DNA of 64,000 bases from Bifidobacterium sp. (GCF_022647885.1 NZ_JALCLM010000001.1:62001-126000); one strand, 5' to 3'; numbered from the stretch's first letter, positions 52,145 to 61,914 are shown. A program made the numbers and translations. The notes: generated by a model not told the origin, from the sequence alone.

Positions 52145-52198
52145 ATGTTAACAATGTTAACATTTGTGTTACCATCTTCATGTAAATATTGTTAACAA
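52145..52198. promoter_or_regulatory. TetR operator cluster
   Basis: The palindrome TGTTAACA occurs three times: within ATGTTAACA (52145-52153), ATGTTAACAT (52154-52163) and TTGTTAACAA (52189-52198). The first two are in direct array with a 9-base period; the third overlaps the AAGGAG ribosome site of the dead ATPase gene. Binding by the adjacent TetR protein would block expression in both directions. Confidence 0.75.
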
Positions 52199-52211
52199 GG
52201 AGAATTTCTTA

Positions 52212-52568
52212 GTGCGAGATACATGAACAGCGTTATGTTGTGAACATATCGCCCAGTCATATGGAGACCATCAGGTATTACAAGACATCAATCTCAGTGT
52301 TGCATATGGAGAAATACTCGCTCTGCTGGGGAGGAATGACGCGGGAAAAACCACGTTGATCTCAATCGCCTGAAGATAGCGTGCACAGAGTGTGAGAGTG
52401 TATGAATGCCCTGCACAAAAATCCAGCTATATCTGCTTTGATAACTCTCAGAAGGAACTACAGCTGTTGGGGATTCAAGAGTGCATGCCAATGCTCAACT
52501 TTGAGCAGACTCACTCAATAGAGTGCGAAACAGTATGCGAAAGATTGGAATATCAACGTTTCGCATAA
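52212..52568 (+). pseudogene. remnant of an ABC-transporter ATPase gene
   Basis: A single reading frame from GTG 52212, nine bases after AAGGAG, still reads like the start of a drug-type ABC ATPase: SYGDHQVLQDINLSVAYGEI, then the Walker A region LLGRNDAGKTT. Stops interrupt it at codons 5 (TGA), 54 (TGA), 56 (TAG) and 119 (TAA). Between the second and last stops it continues SVRVYECPAQ and QKELQLLGIQECM, still alignable to ATPases. The Walker glycine has also become Asp. Everything after about 118 codons is gone. It lies directly downstream of TetR operators, so it was the repressor's target. Confidence 0.85.
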
Positions 52569-52600
52569 CAATTCGCACTGCAAAAGGGAGGCGATAGATA

Positions 52601-54277
52601 ATGCGACGAAAGCTAAACGATATCAATTCTCCCGAATATCAGAACGCGCGTTCCAACACCACTATTGTGCGCATTGCTGTAGCAATAACATCAATTGTGT
52701 TGATATTGCTGCTGGTAGCAATATCAAGCTTACATATATCAGCAGCTCGATCATCCTCAGATAACAGTCCCAAAGCAGATTCCTCAGCAAAAGATGCCAC
52801 GCCAGAAGTTCTTGAACACTCAGACGGATATCGCCCAGCTGACGAGATTGCCATACCTCATCAACGTGAGGGTGACCATGTTATAAGAATTCTCAAGTCT
52901 GAAGCTACAGACAAATATGTGTTCTGGACCACTGGGTCAGAACATGCGACTACGCTCACAGTCCCTGGGGCTCGGTTTGGATCTAGCACCGGAAACAGCG
53001 TAACAATACGTATCGTGTTGCGACACAAGGCTGCAGTGGTTGACGGGACTCCATACATCAACCCCAAAGGTGTTGTAGACGCTCACCAAGCAGGGCTAGT
53101 CGGTGACGGAGCAACCAATAATACTGCTCGATTCAATGTATTGCTGCAATTATTGCCCAAAAATATTGTTAATACGGTGTCTTTCCCAGCAGGTCACTTC
53201 GCGTTCACTGGCGTGCTAAGCATGATTAGCAATCTCAATATCATCGGTCAACACGATAAAACCTTTGTGCAAATGCCAACAGGCACTGTTGGAGGGATGG
53301 TTATCTGGTATCCAACAAATGGAGCGCAAGCCTACAACGGCATGCATGACGTCGCATGGAAAAACATCACCTTCCGTGGTGACTACCGACACCTCATTCC
53401 ATCGCAAACGATTTATCAAGCAATTATTCATGCCAACAACATCACTTTTGATGCGTGCACCTTCGATATGGTGCAACGCCCATATGGGCATGTGCTTGAC
53501 GTTGATGGCAGCTCTGGGGTGCGTGTGAGTAACAGCACTGTTATTGGATCACCGAACCGCGGGCAAACCTTCAAAGAAGCATTTCAGATGGATGTCGCCG
53601 CCCTAGGAGCAAGCGGATATTATGACAAGCACACAGTATTCAACAATCTTCCTACCATCAACATGACTATTGAGCACAACCGCTTTCTACCGTTGCGCTC
53701 AAAGTCAGGACGATTACTTCTACCTGCTGCAGCCCCTTTCGGCACACATATGGCTTACGCTAAGACAACGAATAATGATAGTTATATCCGCTTCGGAACT
53801 TTTAGCAACAATATCGTCGAAGACCCAGTTGCGTATGAAGGCGCAGGCACAGAGAATAGTGCCGTAATTCATTTTGATGCAGCAAATGACATCACCATCA
53901 GCAACAACACTTTTATCTGGACAGGCGAAACACCTCAACCCTCGTGGGCAGTAGCCTTTTATGCACGTTCACACCGGATGGTCATACCCTCAGGCTGGCA
54001 TGGCATCACTATTACTAATAATAAGTTCGAAGGTTTTGCACCTAAACGCGGAGCTTTCGAGCTGTATCGAGATCGTGGCAGTATTAGCGCCCCAGGACCC
54101 TCAATCTCTGACGTCACCATCGCCCACAACACTTTTGAAGGAACACCACGCCATATTGCATTGCAGTGGTTACACGAATATTCCCAACATTTCATCGTCA
54201 CGTATGACCAAGAGATTCACGGACATGACAATACCGTCAATAACACCATCCATCTTGATCACACGACGAAACGTTAG
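52601..54277 (+). CDS. membrane-anchored right-handed beta-helix protein
   Basis: A 558-residue protein with one N-terminal membrane helix (about residues 24-46), a Ser-rich linker, and a large extracellular domain of pectate-lyase-like beta-helix type: GLVGDGATNNTARFNVLL is the typical first turn of the superfamily, and coils such as NITFDACTFDMV, ITISNNTFIWTG, ITITNNKFEGF and VTIAHNTFEG repeat every 20-30 residues. Such proteins cleave or bind polysaccharides, but catalytic residues cannot be assigned. ATG 52601 follows GGGAGG. It begins 32 bases after the dead ATPase gene and has no obvious partner. Confidence 0.82.
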   Translation: MRRKLNDINSPEYQNARSNTTIVRIAVAITSIVLILLLVAISSLHISAARSSSDNSPKADSSAKDATPEVLEHSDGYRPADEIAIPHQREGDHVIRILKSEATDKYVFWTTGSEHATTLTVPGARFGSSTGNSVTIRIVLRHKAAVVDGTPYINPKGVVDAHQAGLVGDGATNNTARFNVLLQLLPKNIVNTVSFPAGHFAFTGVLSMISNLNIIGQHDKTFVQMPTGTVGGMVIWYPTNGAQAYNGMHDVAWKNITFRGDYRHLIPSQTIYQAIIHANNITFDACTFDMVQRPYGHVLDVDGSSGVRVSNSTVIGSPNRGQTFKEAFQMDVAALGASGYYDKHTVFNNLPTINMTIEHNRFLPLRSKSGRLLLPAAAPFGTHMAYAKTTNNDSYIRFGTFSNNIVEDPVAYEGAGTENSAVIHFDAANDITISNNTFIWTGETPQPSWAVAFYARSHRMVIPSGWHGITITNNKFEGFAPKRGAFELYRDRGSISAPGPSISDVTIAHNTFEGTPRHIALQWLHEYSQHFIVTYDQEIHGHDNTVNNTIHLDHTTKR

Positions 54278-54323
54278 TGTCATCACACCAGCAGTCTCAT
54301 ATCAATAATCAGTGCCATGTTCC

Positions 54324-55760
54324 TTATTGAGCATCGCGTACATCTGCAGCATTACTAAGCTGCCGCTTGCTATCGCTTCTATTACCTCGATATAGCATCA
54401 AACTTGGTATGGCAAGAGCCACAACCACCACACCTGCAATCACCGGATACCAAGTGGTTGGTATGCCAGTTTGTCCCGCAGCAGGAACGAAAGTCATCAC
54501 GAAAGCACACAGGCAAGCCACGATTCCCATACCTGCCATCACGTACAGTGCAGGGGCACGATAACCATGATTGCCGGTCTTGTGCAGACGACGAAGATTA
54601 ATACTGGCTACAAACATCAAGATGTACATCATCACATATAAAGCGACGGCCATACCAATCAGCAATGAAAAGACCATCGAAACACTCTTAGGAAAGACAA
54701 TATACAAACAGGCCAGAACCGTGACGATAATCCCCATCAGGAACAAAATTCCAGACTGAGCACCATGCTTATTGGTCTTTTTGAAGTAATCAGGTAAGCA
54801 TCCATCTTCTGCAGCATTGAACAAGCCTCGAGAAGGCCCAGAAATCCAGCTGATAATCGAAGCTATAGCACCGAATACTATTGCCAGTCCTACGATATTG
54901 CCCATAAACCCAAGATGGAAAGCGCTAAACATCGTTTCGAATGCCCTTACCGTGCCGTCAGAGAGATTGACATTCTTGGGAAGCACCATGGCGAGTATTA
55001 ATGTAGGCACAATAAAAATTGCGAGCGCACTAACAAAGGCCACGCCAACCACATGCGTATAGCGCTTCGGCTGTTCCATATGCTGTGCATGTACTGCGTT
55101 AACTTCCATGCCGCCGAATGCCAAAACATTTTGCACCACTAAGGCAATGCCGGCAATATTGGTGAAATTGGGAATCACCGAGCTCTGGGTCAAGGTACTG
55201 GAAATATGCTGCCCAGTAGCGAGCCAAGCAACACCTAAAATCAGCAGCAAACATGCCGGAATAATCGTACCGATGAGGCCAGCTCCAGAAGCTACTTTTG
55301 CGAAGAGGTTACCGCCTCTGAGGGTTAGCCAAATAGCCCACCAAAACACCACCACGATAACAATCATGATATATACGCCAGAATCAGAAAGATGATTGAA
55401 TCCAAAGGCAGCTGCACCAGCAGCCGCAACGAATGCTAACTGTGCGGGATACCAGACCACATTGTGTATCCACTGCATCCAGACCGCAATAAAACCGAAG
55501 CGTTGACCGAGTCCCTCTTTGACCCATTCGTATACGCCACCCTCATATGTGGCACCCAACTCAGCTGACACCAACGCTGTGGGCACGAAGAACATTACCG
55601 CTGGAATGAGGTACAGAATAATTGACTGCCACCCCAATATAGCCATCGCTGGAAGCCCTCGAAGACCAGCAATTGTAATGATTGTCATAATTGACATCTG
55701 AGATACTGAGATTAGCGTTTTCTGAGATTTCACCAGTATGTATCTTTCTGAGCTAGACAT
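54324..55760 (-). CDS. APC-superfamily amino-acid antiporter (glutamate/GABA-like)
   Basis: A 478-residue carrier with about twelve helices. It resembles the glutamate:GABA antiporter branch (GadC/YjeM): the first helix region TIAGLRGLPAMAILG, then VSAELGATYEGGVYEWVKEGLG before helix 3, and IHNVVWYPAQL. Such proteins exchange amino acids for their decarboxylated or deaminated products, often in acid resistance. No decarboxylase gene is beside it. The start is ATG 55760; a GTG ten codons later is also possible, and neither has a strong ribosome site. It stands alone on the minus strand, divergent from an MFS gene. Confidence 0.87.
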   Translation of the reverse strand: MSSSERYILVKSQKTLISVSQMSIMTIITIAGLRGLPAMAILGWQSIILYLIPAVMFFVPTALVSAELGATYEGGVYEWVKEGLGQRFGFIAVWMQWIHNVVWYPAQLAFVAAAGAAAFGFNHLSDSGVYIMIVIVVVFWWAIWLTLRGGNLFAKVASGAGLIGTIIPACLLLILGVAWLATGQHISSTLTQSSVIPNFTNIAGIALVVQNVLAFGGMEVNAVHAQHMEQPKRYTHVVGVAFVSALAIFIVPTLILAMVLPKNVNLSDGTVRAFETMFSAFHLGFMGNIVGLAIVFGAIASIISWISGPSRGLFNAAEDGCLPDYFKKTNKHGAQSGILFLMGIIVTVLACLYIVFPKSVSMVFSLLIGMAVALYVMMYILMFVASINLRRLHKTGNHGYRAPALYVMAGMGIVACLCAFVMTFVPAAGQTGIPTTWYPVIAGVVVVALAIPSLMLYRGNRSDSKRQLSNAADVRDAQ

Positions 55761-56042
55761 CGGTCAAGTCGATATCCCCATCATTATGACCTCGACAAAC
55801 CTTACTCCAATTTTGTTTTAGCTCATCTCCACACCAATATATGGACTTCCCGTGAGTTCACACAGTTCTCTATTGCGCTCCGCTTACCGGCACGCTTCAC
55901 TCTTCAAGATATTCATCGTCTATAGGGAGCTTTACCGCCTATCCACAGCTATACTTCAAGTCACTAGAAGTCTCTCAGAGCAGCAGCGCTTAGAGCAGTC
56001 ACACAGAGACGTTACGCAAAATGGCAGGAGGTCATCTCAGGG

Positions 56043-57332
56043 ATGGCAGAGAGTGTTGAACAACAGGCAAAAGCACAGCAGACTGACTTTTTACATCATT
56101 TGTTTGTACCCGTGTATATGCCTGCAATACTCTTTGCCACAGGAGAAGGCGCCCTCATCCCCGTAGTGCCTCTCACAGCAAGGGCACTAGGAGCGGATCT
56201 CGCAACTTCTGGAATCATTTCCGGATTATTGATGATAGGCGTTGTGCTTGGTGACATCCCAAGCGGTTTCGCAGTCTCAAAATGGGGAGAAACCTTTGCC
56301 ATGCGAGCGGCAGCGATTATTGCCATTATTTCGGCAATCGTGTGTTGGAAAGCTCCGAATCTCGTCGTTCTTGCCATGGGTGTGCTCATGATTGGCATTG
56401 CTTCAGCAACATTCAATCTTGCCCGCCATGCTTTCTTAACTGCTTGGACGCCACCGTGGTATCGCGCTCGTGCGATGTCTCTTCTAGGTGGAACATCTCG
56501 AATCGGATATTTTGTTGGACCCTTCCTTGCCTCCCCTGTTATTGCCTTTGCGGGAGCACAAAGCGTGTATTGGATTCATGTGTGTGCCTGCGTCACAGTG
56601 TTGCTGGTGCTGCAAGTCATGCCTGATCCAGAAAAAGCGCTGGCGCGTAATCGCGCGAGCGCCCAATCACACCGGCTTGAGGCTTCGACCACACCAGTCG
56701 TGAAAGCTCCTGCGAACAAGAAATATGCCCCATATGTGAAGCACGAGCATAAGCTACCGATTATTACGTATTTCCCTATTTTGATCCGTATGGGAAGCGC
56801 AGCAGGAATTCTTCAGATGATGCGTGCTTCTCGTCAGGTAATCCTTCCACTGTGGGGTGTACAGCTGGGAATATCCTCGCCACATATTGCTCTGATTATG
56901 GGCATCGCCGGAGCCGTAGACCTTTCACTCTTTTACACTTCAGGCCAGATTATGGATCGATTTGGCAGGCGATGGGCAGCGGTTCCTGTGCTGGTAGGTA
57001 TCAGTATCGGTCATTTGCTCATGCCTTTTGCTACTGCCGAATGGAGCTATATCTTGGTAGCTATTGTTATCTCCACAGCAAACGGTTTAGGTAGTGGCAT
57101 CGTCATGACCTTAGGTTCGGATCTGGCATCACGTTATGCGCCAGACCATATGCCTGCCTTCCTGGGTGGCTGGCGCACCTCAACCGATTCTGGTTCGGCT
57201 CTCGGCCCTCTTGCAATATCAGCGATGACTGCTGTGGCTGGGCTCTCTTCTGCCGCTGTCTTAATGGGGTGCGGCGGATTGGTTGGCGCTTACTTAATGT
57301 TCCGGTACATTCCTCGACTGGTGGGCAAGTAA
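56043..57332 (+). CDS. MFS transporter, twelve helices
   Basis: A 429-residue major-facilitator protein, with the first helix near residue 22 (VPVYMPAILFATGEGALIPV) and a long central loop (about residues 200-240) between two six-helix halves. Motif A is altered to IPSGFAVSKWGE. ARAMSLLGGTSRIGYFVGPFLASP resembles motif C of drug:proton antiporters. The substrate is not evident. ATG 56043 follows CAGGAGG by ten bases. It is monocistronic, with a hairpin after it, and 282 gene-free bases before it shared with the divergent amino-acid antiporter. Confidence 0.85.
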   Translation: MAESVEQQAKAQQTDFLHHLFVPVYMPAILFATGEGALIPVVPLTARALGADLATSGIISGLLMIGVVLGDIPSGFAVSKWGETFAMRAAAIIAIISAIVCWKAPNLVVLAMGVLMIGIASATFNLARHAFLTAWTPPWYRARAMSLLGGTSRIGYFVGPFLASPVIAFAGAQSVYWIHVCACVTVLLVLQVMPDPEKALARNRASAQSHRLEASTTPVVKAPANKKYAPYVKHEHKLPIITYFPILIRMGSAAGILQMMRASRQVILPLWGVQLGISSPHIALIMGIAGAVDLSLFYTSGQIMDRFGRRWAAVPVLVGISIGHLLMPFATAEWSYILVAIVISTANGLGSGIVMTLGSDLASRYAPDHMPAFLGGWRTSTDSGSALGPLAISAMTAVAGLSSAAVLMGCGGLVGAYLMFRYIPRLVGK

Positions 57333-57351
57333 CGAGATTCAGATAAGCAGT

Positions 57352-57381
57352 GGGCCTCGAAACTTTGAAGTCTCGAGGCCC
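57352..57381. terminator. hairpin between convergent genes
   Basis: A perfect 9-base stem, GGGCCTCGA (57352-57360) and TCGAGGCCC (57373-57381), with a 12-base loop lies 20 bases after the MFS stop and 47 before the stop of the convergent ABC permease gene. It probably terminates in both directions, although T-runs are absent. Confidence 0.6.
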
Positions 57382-57427
57382 GAATATCACAGAGATTTAC
57401 GCATGCCCATACATTAACCCTTCGTTA

Positions 57428-59509
57428 TCAATGTGCATTCATAAGCTTCGCAGTAGTAGCGACCATAGTCTGATAGAGTCCTTTATCTTTCAGCCAATTG
57501 ATGGTGCGTGTGTACTCATCAGTAATCCCGTAGAACACCGGCCCAATACTGTTGTAGTTCTTATCTTCCATTTGGAACGATATGCCTATCAGCAACCTCT
57601 TGTTAACTGCATTACCTGTCTGAGAGTCATATCCAAATATATTCGACGCGACGTCGTAGTCCGGTAGAGCTTGATAATCTTCGTCAAGTAATTTGGCCAA
57701 TGTACGAGCATCTGCAGCACCGAGTGAAGTGTTTGCTCCCCCCAAACCATCTACACCAAGGGAGCTGCCATTGTCACTATATGCGTCAGTAACTTGTGAT
57801 GATTGGATATTGTTATACCCCTTGCTTCGCAGGCTATTTGCTTTGCGATACCCAGCATCGTTGATTAAACGGTGATACGCCGCACTCTGGGTCAAGTATT
57901 TCTGATATACCGTGTATTTGCGTTCCATAGAAGACCCCGAGTGCATCCGATACGTGAATTCAACAGTCAGCACATCATATTCATTAATGTTGCAATGTTG
58001 GCATACATCCGCAGTTGTCGCCGACGATGATTGAGTATCGCTATCTTCAACATCACTGCCGGTAAATAAGGAATTATATTTCGGATCGTTTGCTTTGCTC
58101 ACAATCTCCTCATGCAAAGCGCGGGCATCTGATATGGACTGTGCGTCAGAAAGTGTGATGGAATCACTATTGCTAGCAGCATAGGGCAAACTCATCAAGT
58201 TAATAGTGGGAATGGTCACCGCAGTAATACTTTGCTGGTCAGGCAAACGACGCTCATAGCCAGTCACGTCGAAACTCGTCAGCGAAAAGAACAGTACTGC
58301 CACCACAGCGAAAGCTCCAAAGCGTTTCAAGCTGGACATATTGAATATATGAACCGTTCCGCACAATGTCATAGAAGTAATAGCGAACACCACAGGAGCG
58401 CCCAATGCCACGCCTAAAAAGAACAATCCATGGTGAGGTCGCACAGGACTATAGCTACCAGCCAAGGATTCTAGGATCAAACCAGCTAGGCAAGACCCTA
58501 CAAAAGTTGTCAGCACGGTAGCAATCAGATTAAAACCCTCAAAGGTGATGTGACTGCCCGCTCGCTCAGATCTAAACCGCCGATACAACACAGCGGAAAC
58601 ATACAAGACTATGAGACTCACAACGATAAACAACAATGTGGTTCCAAGAGAGAGCCCGCCACTATTTAGCCAAAGGTCAAGAAGGGGATGCATCCAAGAC
58701 ATGTAACGGTAGGTGCTATACGAGAAGCCATAAAGAAACATGCCCAGAGTAGACACGGTAAGCACATAAAGCCCAGGGACTATGCCATTGAGGAGCACCG
58801 ACACTAGCGCCGCAACACCCACATTGCCAGAGAGAATTGCCGCTAAGACCGTCAAGCTATATATAAATACCATGATGACCGATGCCACAATGAACCAACG
58901 CAGCAAATCACCCAAATCGGGGTTATACCGCACTTGATTCGATGTTCCCTCAGTACTTCCAGCCACCGCAACGGCATCGGAATAGTGTACCGAAGCTCTA
59001 AATCCTGCTCCACGATCGTGCGAAGTAAATCCGGAAAAACCAAAACGCACGAAAGGAATCAGCGTAATAGTCAGCACGATCTGAGGCACAAATATCAACA
59101 CGAGTCCCGAAACCACATTGCTGCGGAACAGTGCATTTCGTGTCAGTGGCATGGAATGGACCATCGCCACACGCCCCGATGAATCGAGATAAGAAAAGAC
59201 TGCGATTGCAACAATGATTGGTGCGAGCACCTGATAAGCCAAAAATCCGAAATTCTGATCATTTAACAGGGATTCTATGACATACGACCTTGGAGTCTGC
59301 GTATTGCTAACCAGCAGTGTAAGTACCGGACCGAATATGAGTAGGATCGCACTTCCTATCAACGCAATAGGCCAATATTTTCTCAATGAGTGTCGTACTA
59401 TGGCGTAAGAAATCAACGAACCAGGAATATCAGCATTAGCAGAGTGCTTATTCCAGGGGAACGATATGCGTGTACTCACCGTTGCCTCAGAGGATGCTGG
59501 TGTGTTCAT
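57428..59509 (-). CDS. ABC-2 type permease of a GntR-controlled exporter
   Basis: A 693-residue membrane protein with about ten helices in the first 435 residues, split by an external loop after the third, and a large C-terminal soluble domain of about 240 residues (QSSSATTADVCQHCNINEY contains a CxxC pair). It matches permeases of YtrA-type cell-envelope exporters, though larger than usual. The start is ATG 59509, eight bases after GGAGG; it overlaps the ATPase gene by 23 bases, so the two are coupled. The substrate is unknown. The tail may be an extracellular sensor or ligand domain. Confidence 0.85.
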   Translation of the reverse strand: MNTPASSEATVSTRISFPWNKHSANADIPGSLISYAIVRHSLRKYWPIALIGSAILLIFGPVLTLLVSNTQTPRSYVIESLLNDQNFGFLAYQVLAPIIVAIAVFSYLDSSGRVAMVHSMPLTRNALFRSNVVSGLVLIFVPQIVLTITLIPFVRFGFSGFTSHDRGAGFRASVHYSDAVAVAGSTEGTSNQVRYNPDLGDLLRWFIVASVIMVFIYSLTVLAAILSGNVGVAALVSVLLNGIVPGLYVLTVSTLGMFLYGFSYSTYRYMSWMHPLLDLWLNSGGLSLGTTLLFIVVSLIVLYVSAVLYRRFRSERAGSHITFEGFNLIATVLTTFVGSCLAGLILESLAGSYSPVRPHHGLFFLGVALGAPVVFAITSMTLCGTVHIFNMSSLKRFGAFAVVAVLFFSLTSFDVTGYERRLPDQQSITAVTIPTINLMSLPYAASNSDSITLSDAQSISDARALHEEIVSKANDPKYNSLFTGSDVEDSDTQSSSATTADVCQHCNINEYDVLTVEFTYRMHSGSSMERKYTVYQKYLTQSAAYHRLINDAGYRKANSLRSKGYNNIQSSQVTDAYSDNGSSLGVDGLGGANTSLGAADARTLAKLLDEDYQALPDYDVASNIFGYDSQTGNAVNKRLLIGISFQMEDKNYNSIGPVFYGITDEYTRTINWLKDKGLYQTMVATTAKLMNAH

Positions 59510-60392
59510 TGCCGTTACCTCCCAGTTGATACATAAATATTTCTTCAAGCGTCAATGGAATCTTGTCAAAAAGAATCGGCTGAGTACGCCGTGCGAAATC
59601 ATCCAGCTCTTCAGCAGAATTCCGCACAATAAGATAATCAACAGATCCGCTATCTCTCTTATCGAGCACATCCAAAGAATCATAGATATCAGCACTTTGC
59701 TGACCAGCCGCGCCAAAGGAGATCTGCAGTTTATGAATATCTGATTTAAGTTCGTCCAAGTCCCGTTCCACCACAACTTGCCCTTGTTTGATGGCACAGA
59801 TGCTGTCGCAATATCCTTCGAGCTCGCGCAAGTTATGAGAAGACACCACAGTAGTCATGCCTCTATCAGCTGCAGCATCAACGATAAGTTCCCATATGCT
59901 TCGACGGACGATAGGGTCTAGACCATCAATCGGTTCATCGAGCAGCATATAAGAGGGTTTTCTGGCAAAGGATAAGCAGAACATAGCCTGTTTGCGCATA
60001 CCTTTAGACATATGAGCAATTTGCATATTGCAATCGAGTTTGAATTGTGTCACGCATACTGAGAAGAGGTCATCATTCCACTTGCCGGCATATAAACCGC
60101 TAAAGAGCTTTGCTGCCTGTTTGAGCGTAAAACCATTGAGAAATGACAGATCATCAGGGACAAACACCATTGCACTTTTCACGGCGGGATTCTCATACAC
60201 CGGACTTCCGTCGTAAACCACACTTCCGCTGTCAGGTCTCAGCACTCCAGCCAGAATATTGAGAATGGTGGTTTTCCCAGAACCGTTGGTGCCAACGAGG
60301 CCATAGATGGACCCTGTTGAGACCGTCATATCAATATTGGTCAATGCGTGATGAGTTCCGAAAGTTTTGCTCACGGACCTAAGCTCAATCAT
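59487..60392 (-). CDS. ABC exporter ATPase (YtrB-like)
   Basis: A 301-residue ATPase with Walker A GTNGSGKTT near residue 36, Walker B YMLLDEPIDGLDP near 150, and switch His in VVSSHNLRELEG. The signature is degenerate (HMSKGMRKQAMFC), as often in YtrB/BcrA-type subunits. It drives the permease encoded downstream and overlaps the GntR gene by eight bases, so regulator, ATPase and permease are translated together. ATG 60392 follows GGAAAG. The C-terminal 80 residues are a family-specific regulatory extension. Confidence 0.9.
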   Translation of the reverse strand: MIELRSVSKTFGTHHALTNIDMTVSTGSIYGLVGTNGSGKTTILNILAGVLRPDSGSVVYDGSPVYENPAVKSAMVFVPDDLSFLNGFTLKQAAKLFSGLYAGKWNDDLFSVCVTQFKLDCNMQIAHMSKGMRKQAMFCLSFARKPSYMLLDEPIDGLDPIVRRSIWELIVDAAADRGMTTVVSSHNLRELEGYCDSICAIKQGQVVVERDLDELKSDIHKLQISFGAAGQQSADIYDSLDVLDKRDSGSVDYLIVRNSAEELDDFARRTQPILFDKIPLTLEEIFMYQLGGNGNEHTSIL

Positions 60393-60804
60393 GTCTTTCC
60401 CCTCGATCCTGCCTCATTGAGCGTTCCGAACCATTCATATCCGCTAATATCTGCGAGACAATAGCGGAGAAATCTTCATCATTAGGAAGCAGCAGTCGCA
60501 ATTCGCGTAGATCGTCGCGTAACCGAGATTCAGATTCGCGCAGTAAACGTGCATCTGGCTGTATATCTTTAGGAGCATGCGCAAAGCTGCCAACACCTGC
60601 AACGCTGTATATATATCCCTGCTCTTCTAGCTGACGAAAAGCTTTTTGAATAGTGTTCGGATTGACAGTCAATTCCTTAGACAATTCCCGCACCGACGGG
60701 AGCTTGGTTTCTGGCACTATCAGTCCTGAGAGTATCTGCTCTTTTATGCCAATCACCACTTGCTCATAAATGGACTTGCGGCTTTTGAGATCAATATCAA
60801 TCAT
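60385..60804 (-). CDS. GntR-family repressor, YtrA type
   Basis: A 139-residue regulator with an N-terminal winged helix (SIYEQVVIGIKEQILSGLI, LPSVRELSKELTVNPNTIQKAFRQLEEQGYIY) and only a short C-terminal helical dimerisation tail, the mark of the YtrA subfamily. YtrA proteins repress neighbouring ABC-exporter genes and respond to cell-wall antibiotics. ATG 60804 follows GGAGG. It is the first gene of the operon and a perfect palindrome lies about 120 bases upstream, so autoregulation is expected. Confidence 0.92.
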   Translation of the reverse strand: MIDIDLKSRKSIYEQVVIGIKEQILSGLIVPETKLPSVRELSKELTVNPNTIQKAFRQLEEQGYIYSVAGVGSFAHAPKDIQPDARLLRESESRLRDDLRELRLLLPNDEDFSAIVSQILADMNGSERSMRQDRGERHD

Positions 60805-60925
60805 TCACCGCCTCCTAATATTCATCTTCTTGGTCGTGTATGTGCTGACTGTGCATTGGAAGAAGTTCCGCATTCTCAATGCAGTTCAGTGCACCAGCGA
60901 TTACTACCTATTTAGCTACCGAACT

Positions 60926-60952
60926 AACTGTACTATATCACATAGTACAGTT
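60926..60952. promoter_or_regulatory. candidate YtrA-type operator
   Basis: An 11-base perfect inverted repeat, AACTGTACTAT and ATAGTACAGTT, with a 5-base centre. The core GTACTAT...ATAGTAC fits the sites known for YtrA-like GntR repressors. It lies 122 bases upstream of the GntR start and about 130 bases before the divergent VIT gene, so it could control both. Confidence 0.75.
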
Positions 60953-61084
60953 GTTGATGAACGCACTCAGACATCCTTGCCTATAGAGCGCTATGGCAGA
61001 GCAGCTGGTTCATACGATTAATCGAAAGCCGTTAATACCAGACCGCGTACGGTATTGGTGAAACGTCACGCTACATTAGTCGCT

Positions 61085-61825
61085 ATGAGCAATAAAATAC
61101 GGCAATCTGTGAAACCTCATCCGAACGAACAGCATCAGTTGGGCGGAGAGCAGTCGAAACTCAATTGGCTACGTGCTGGTGTGCTAGGAGCCAACGACGG
61201 CATCGTTTCGGTTGCAGGCACCATCATCGGTGTCGCCGGCGCTGGTTCAAATGTGAGAGCGTTACTCGTCGCCGGATTTGCTGCTCTTGCAGCAGGCGCA
61301 TTTTCTATGGCCGGCGGAGAATACGTTTCCGTCAGCACGCAGCGCGATACGGAACAGGCGTTACTTGAGAAAGAGCAATGGGAACTGAAGAACTGCTGGG
61401 ACGACGAAGTTGACGAACTAGCACAAATCTATGAAACCAAAGGCATATCACCTGCAACAGCTCGCACAGCTGCCCTTGAAGCTATGCACACCGACGCATT
61501 ATATGCGCACGCCACCGATGAACTCGGTCTCGATCCCAATGAACTCATCAACCCTTGGAGCGCAGCGTTCTCGTCGTTCATATCCTTCACATTGGGCGGT
61601 TTAATACCACTGATCTTTGCCCTAGCTCCGATTGCGACCAGCGGCACGATTGTCTGCATCGTATTCGCAGCAGCTCTTGCACTTTGCCTGACAGGTTTTA
61701 TCTCTGCCAAACTCGGAGGGGCTAATTGGCATAAAGCTGTGGTGAGAAACGTCTGTATGGGATTGGGAACTATGTTATTTGCATGGCTCGTAGGATTGGT
61801 ATTCAATACGGCAACAGGTGCATAA
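61085..61825 (+). CDS. VIT1/CCC1-family iron/manganese transporter
   Basis: A 246-residue membrane protein of the VIT family with five helices. The first reads WLRAGVLGANDGIVSVAGTIIGVAGA, with the conserved Asn-Asp-Gly. AGAFSMAGGEYVSVSTQRDTE after helix 2 is followed by an acidic helical domain of about 70 residues (EVDELAQIYETKG) that binds metal in characterised members, then three more helices. It exports Fe2+ or Mn2+ from the cytosol in family models. ATG 61085 lacks a ribosome site and may be leaderless; a TTG at 61055 is the alternative. It converges on the aminotransferase gene. Confidence 0.9.
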   Translation: MSNKIRQSVKPHPNEQHQLGGEQSKLNWLRAGVLGANDGIVSVAGTIIGVAGAGSNVRALLVAGFAALAAGAFSMAGGEYVSVSTQRDTEQALLEKEQWELKNCWDDEVDELAQIYETKGISPATARTAALEAMHTDALYAHATDELGLDPNELINPWSAAFSSFISFTLGGLIPLIFALAPIATSGTIVCIVFAAALALCLTGFISAKLGGANWHKAVVRNVCMGLGTMLFAWLVGLVFNTATGA

Positions 61826-61847
61826 TTCAGGCGATTTACCACGGCGG

Positions 61848-61911
61848 TAAGGCCAGAGCGAAATCCACGTATGCCTTGCATACATGGCGGGGGTTCACTG
61901 TGGCCTTGCGA
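61848..61911. terminator. structured region between convergent genes
   Basis: AAGGCCA near the left end pairs with TGGCCTT near the right end, and between them GTATGC and GCATAC (about 61869-61883) form a 6-pair hairpin with a 3-base loop. The nested structure lies between the stops of the VIT and aminotransferase genes and may terminate both. Confidence 0.4.
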
Positions 61912-61914
61912 CCC

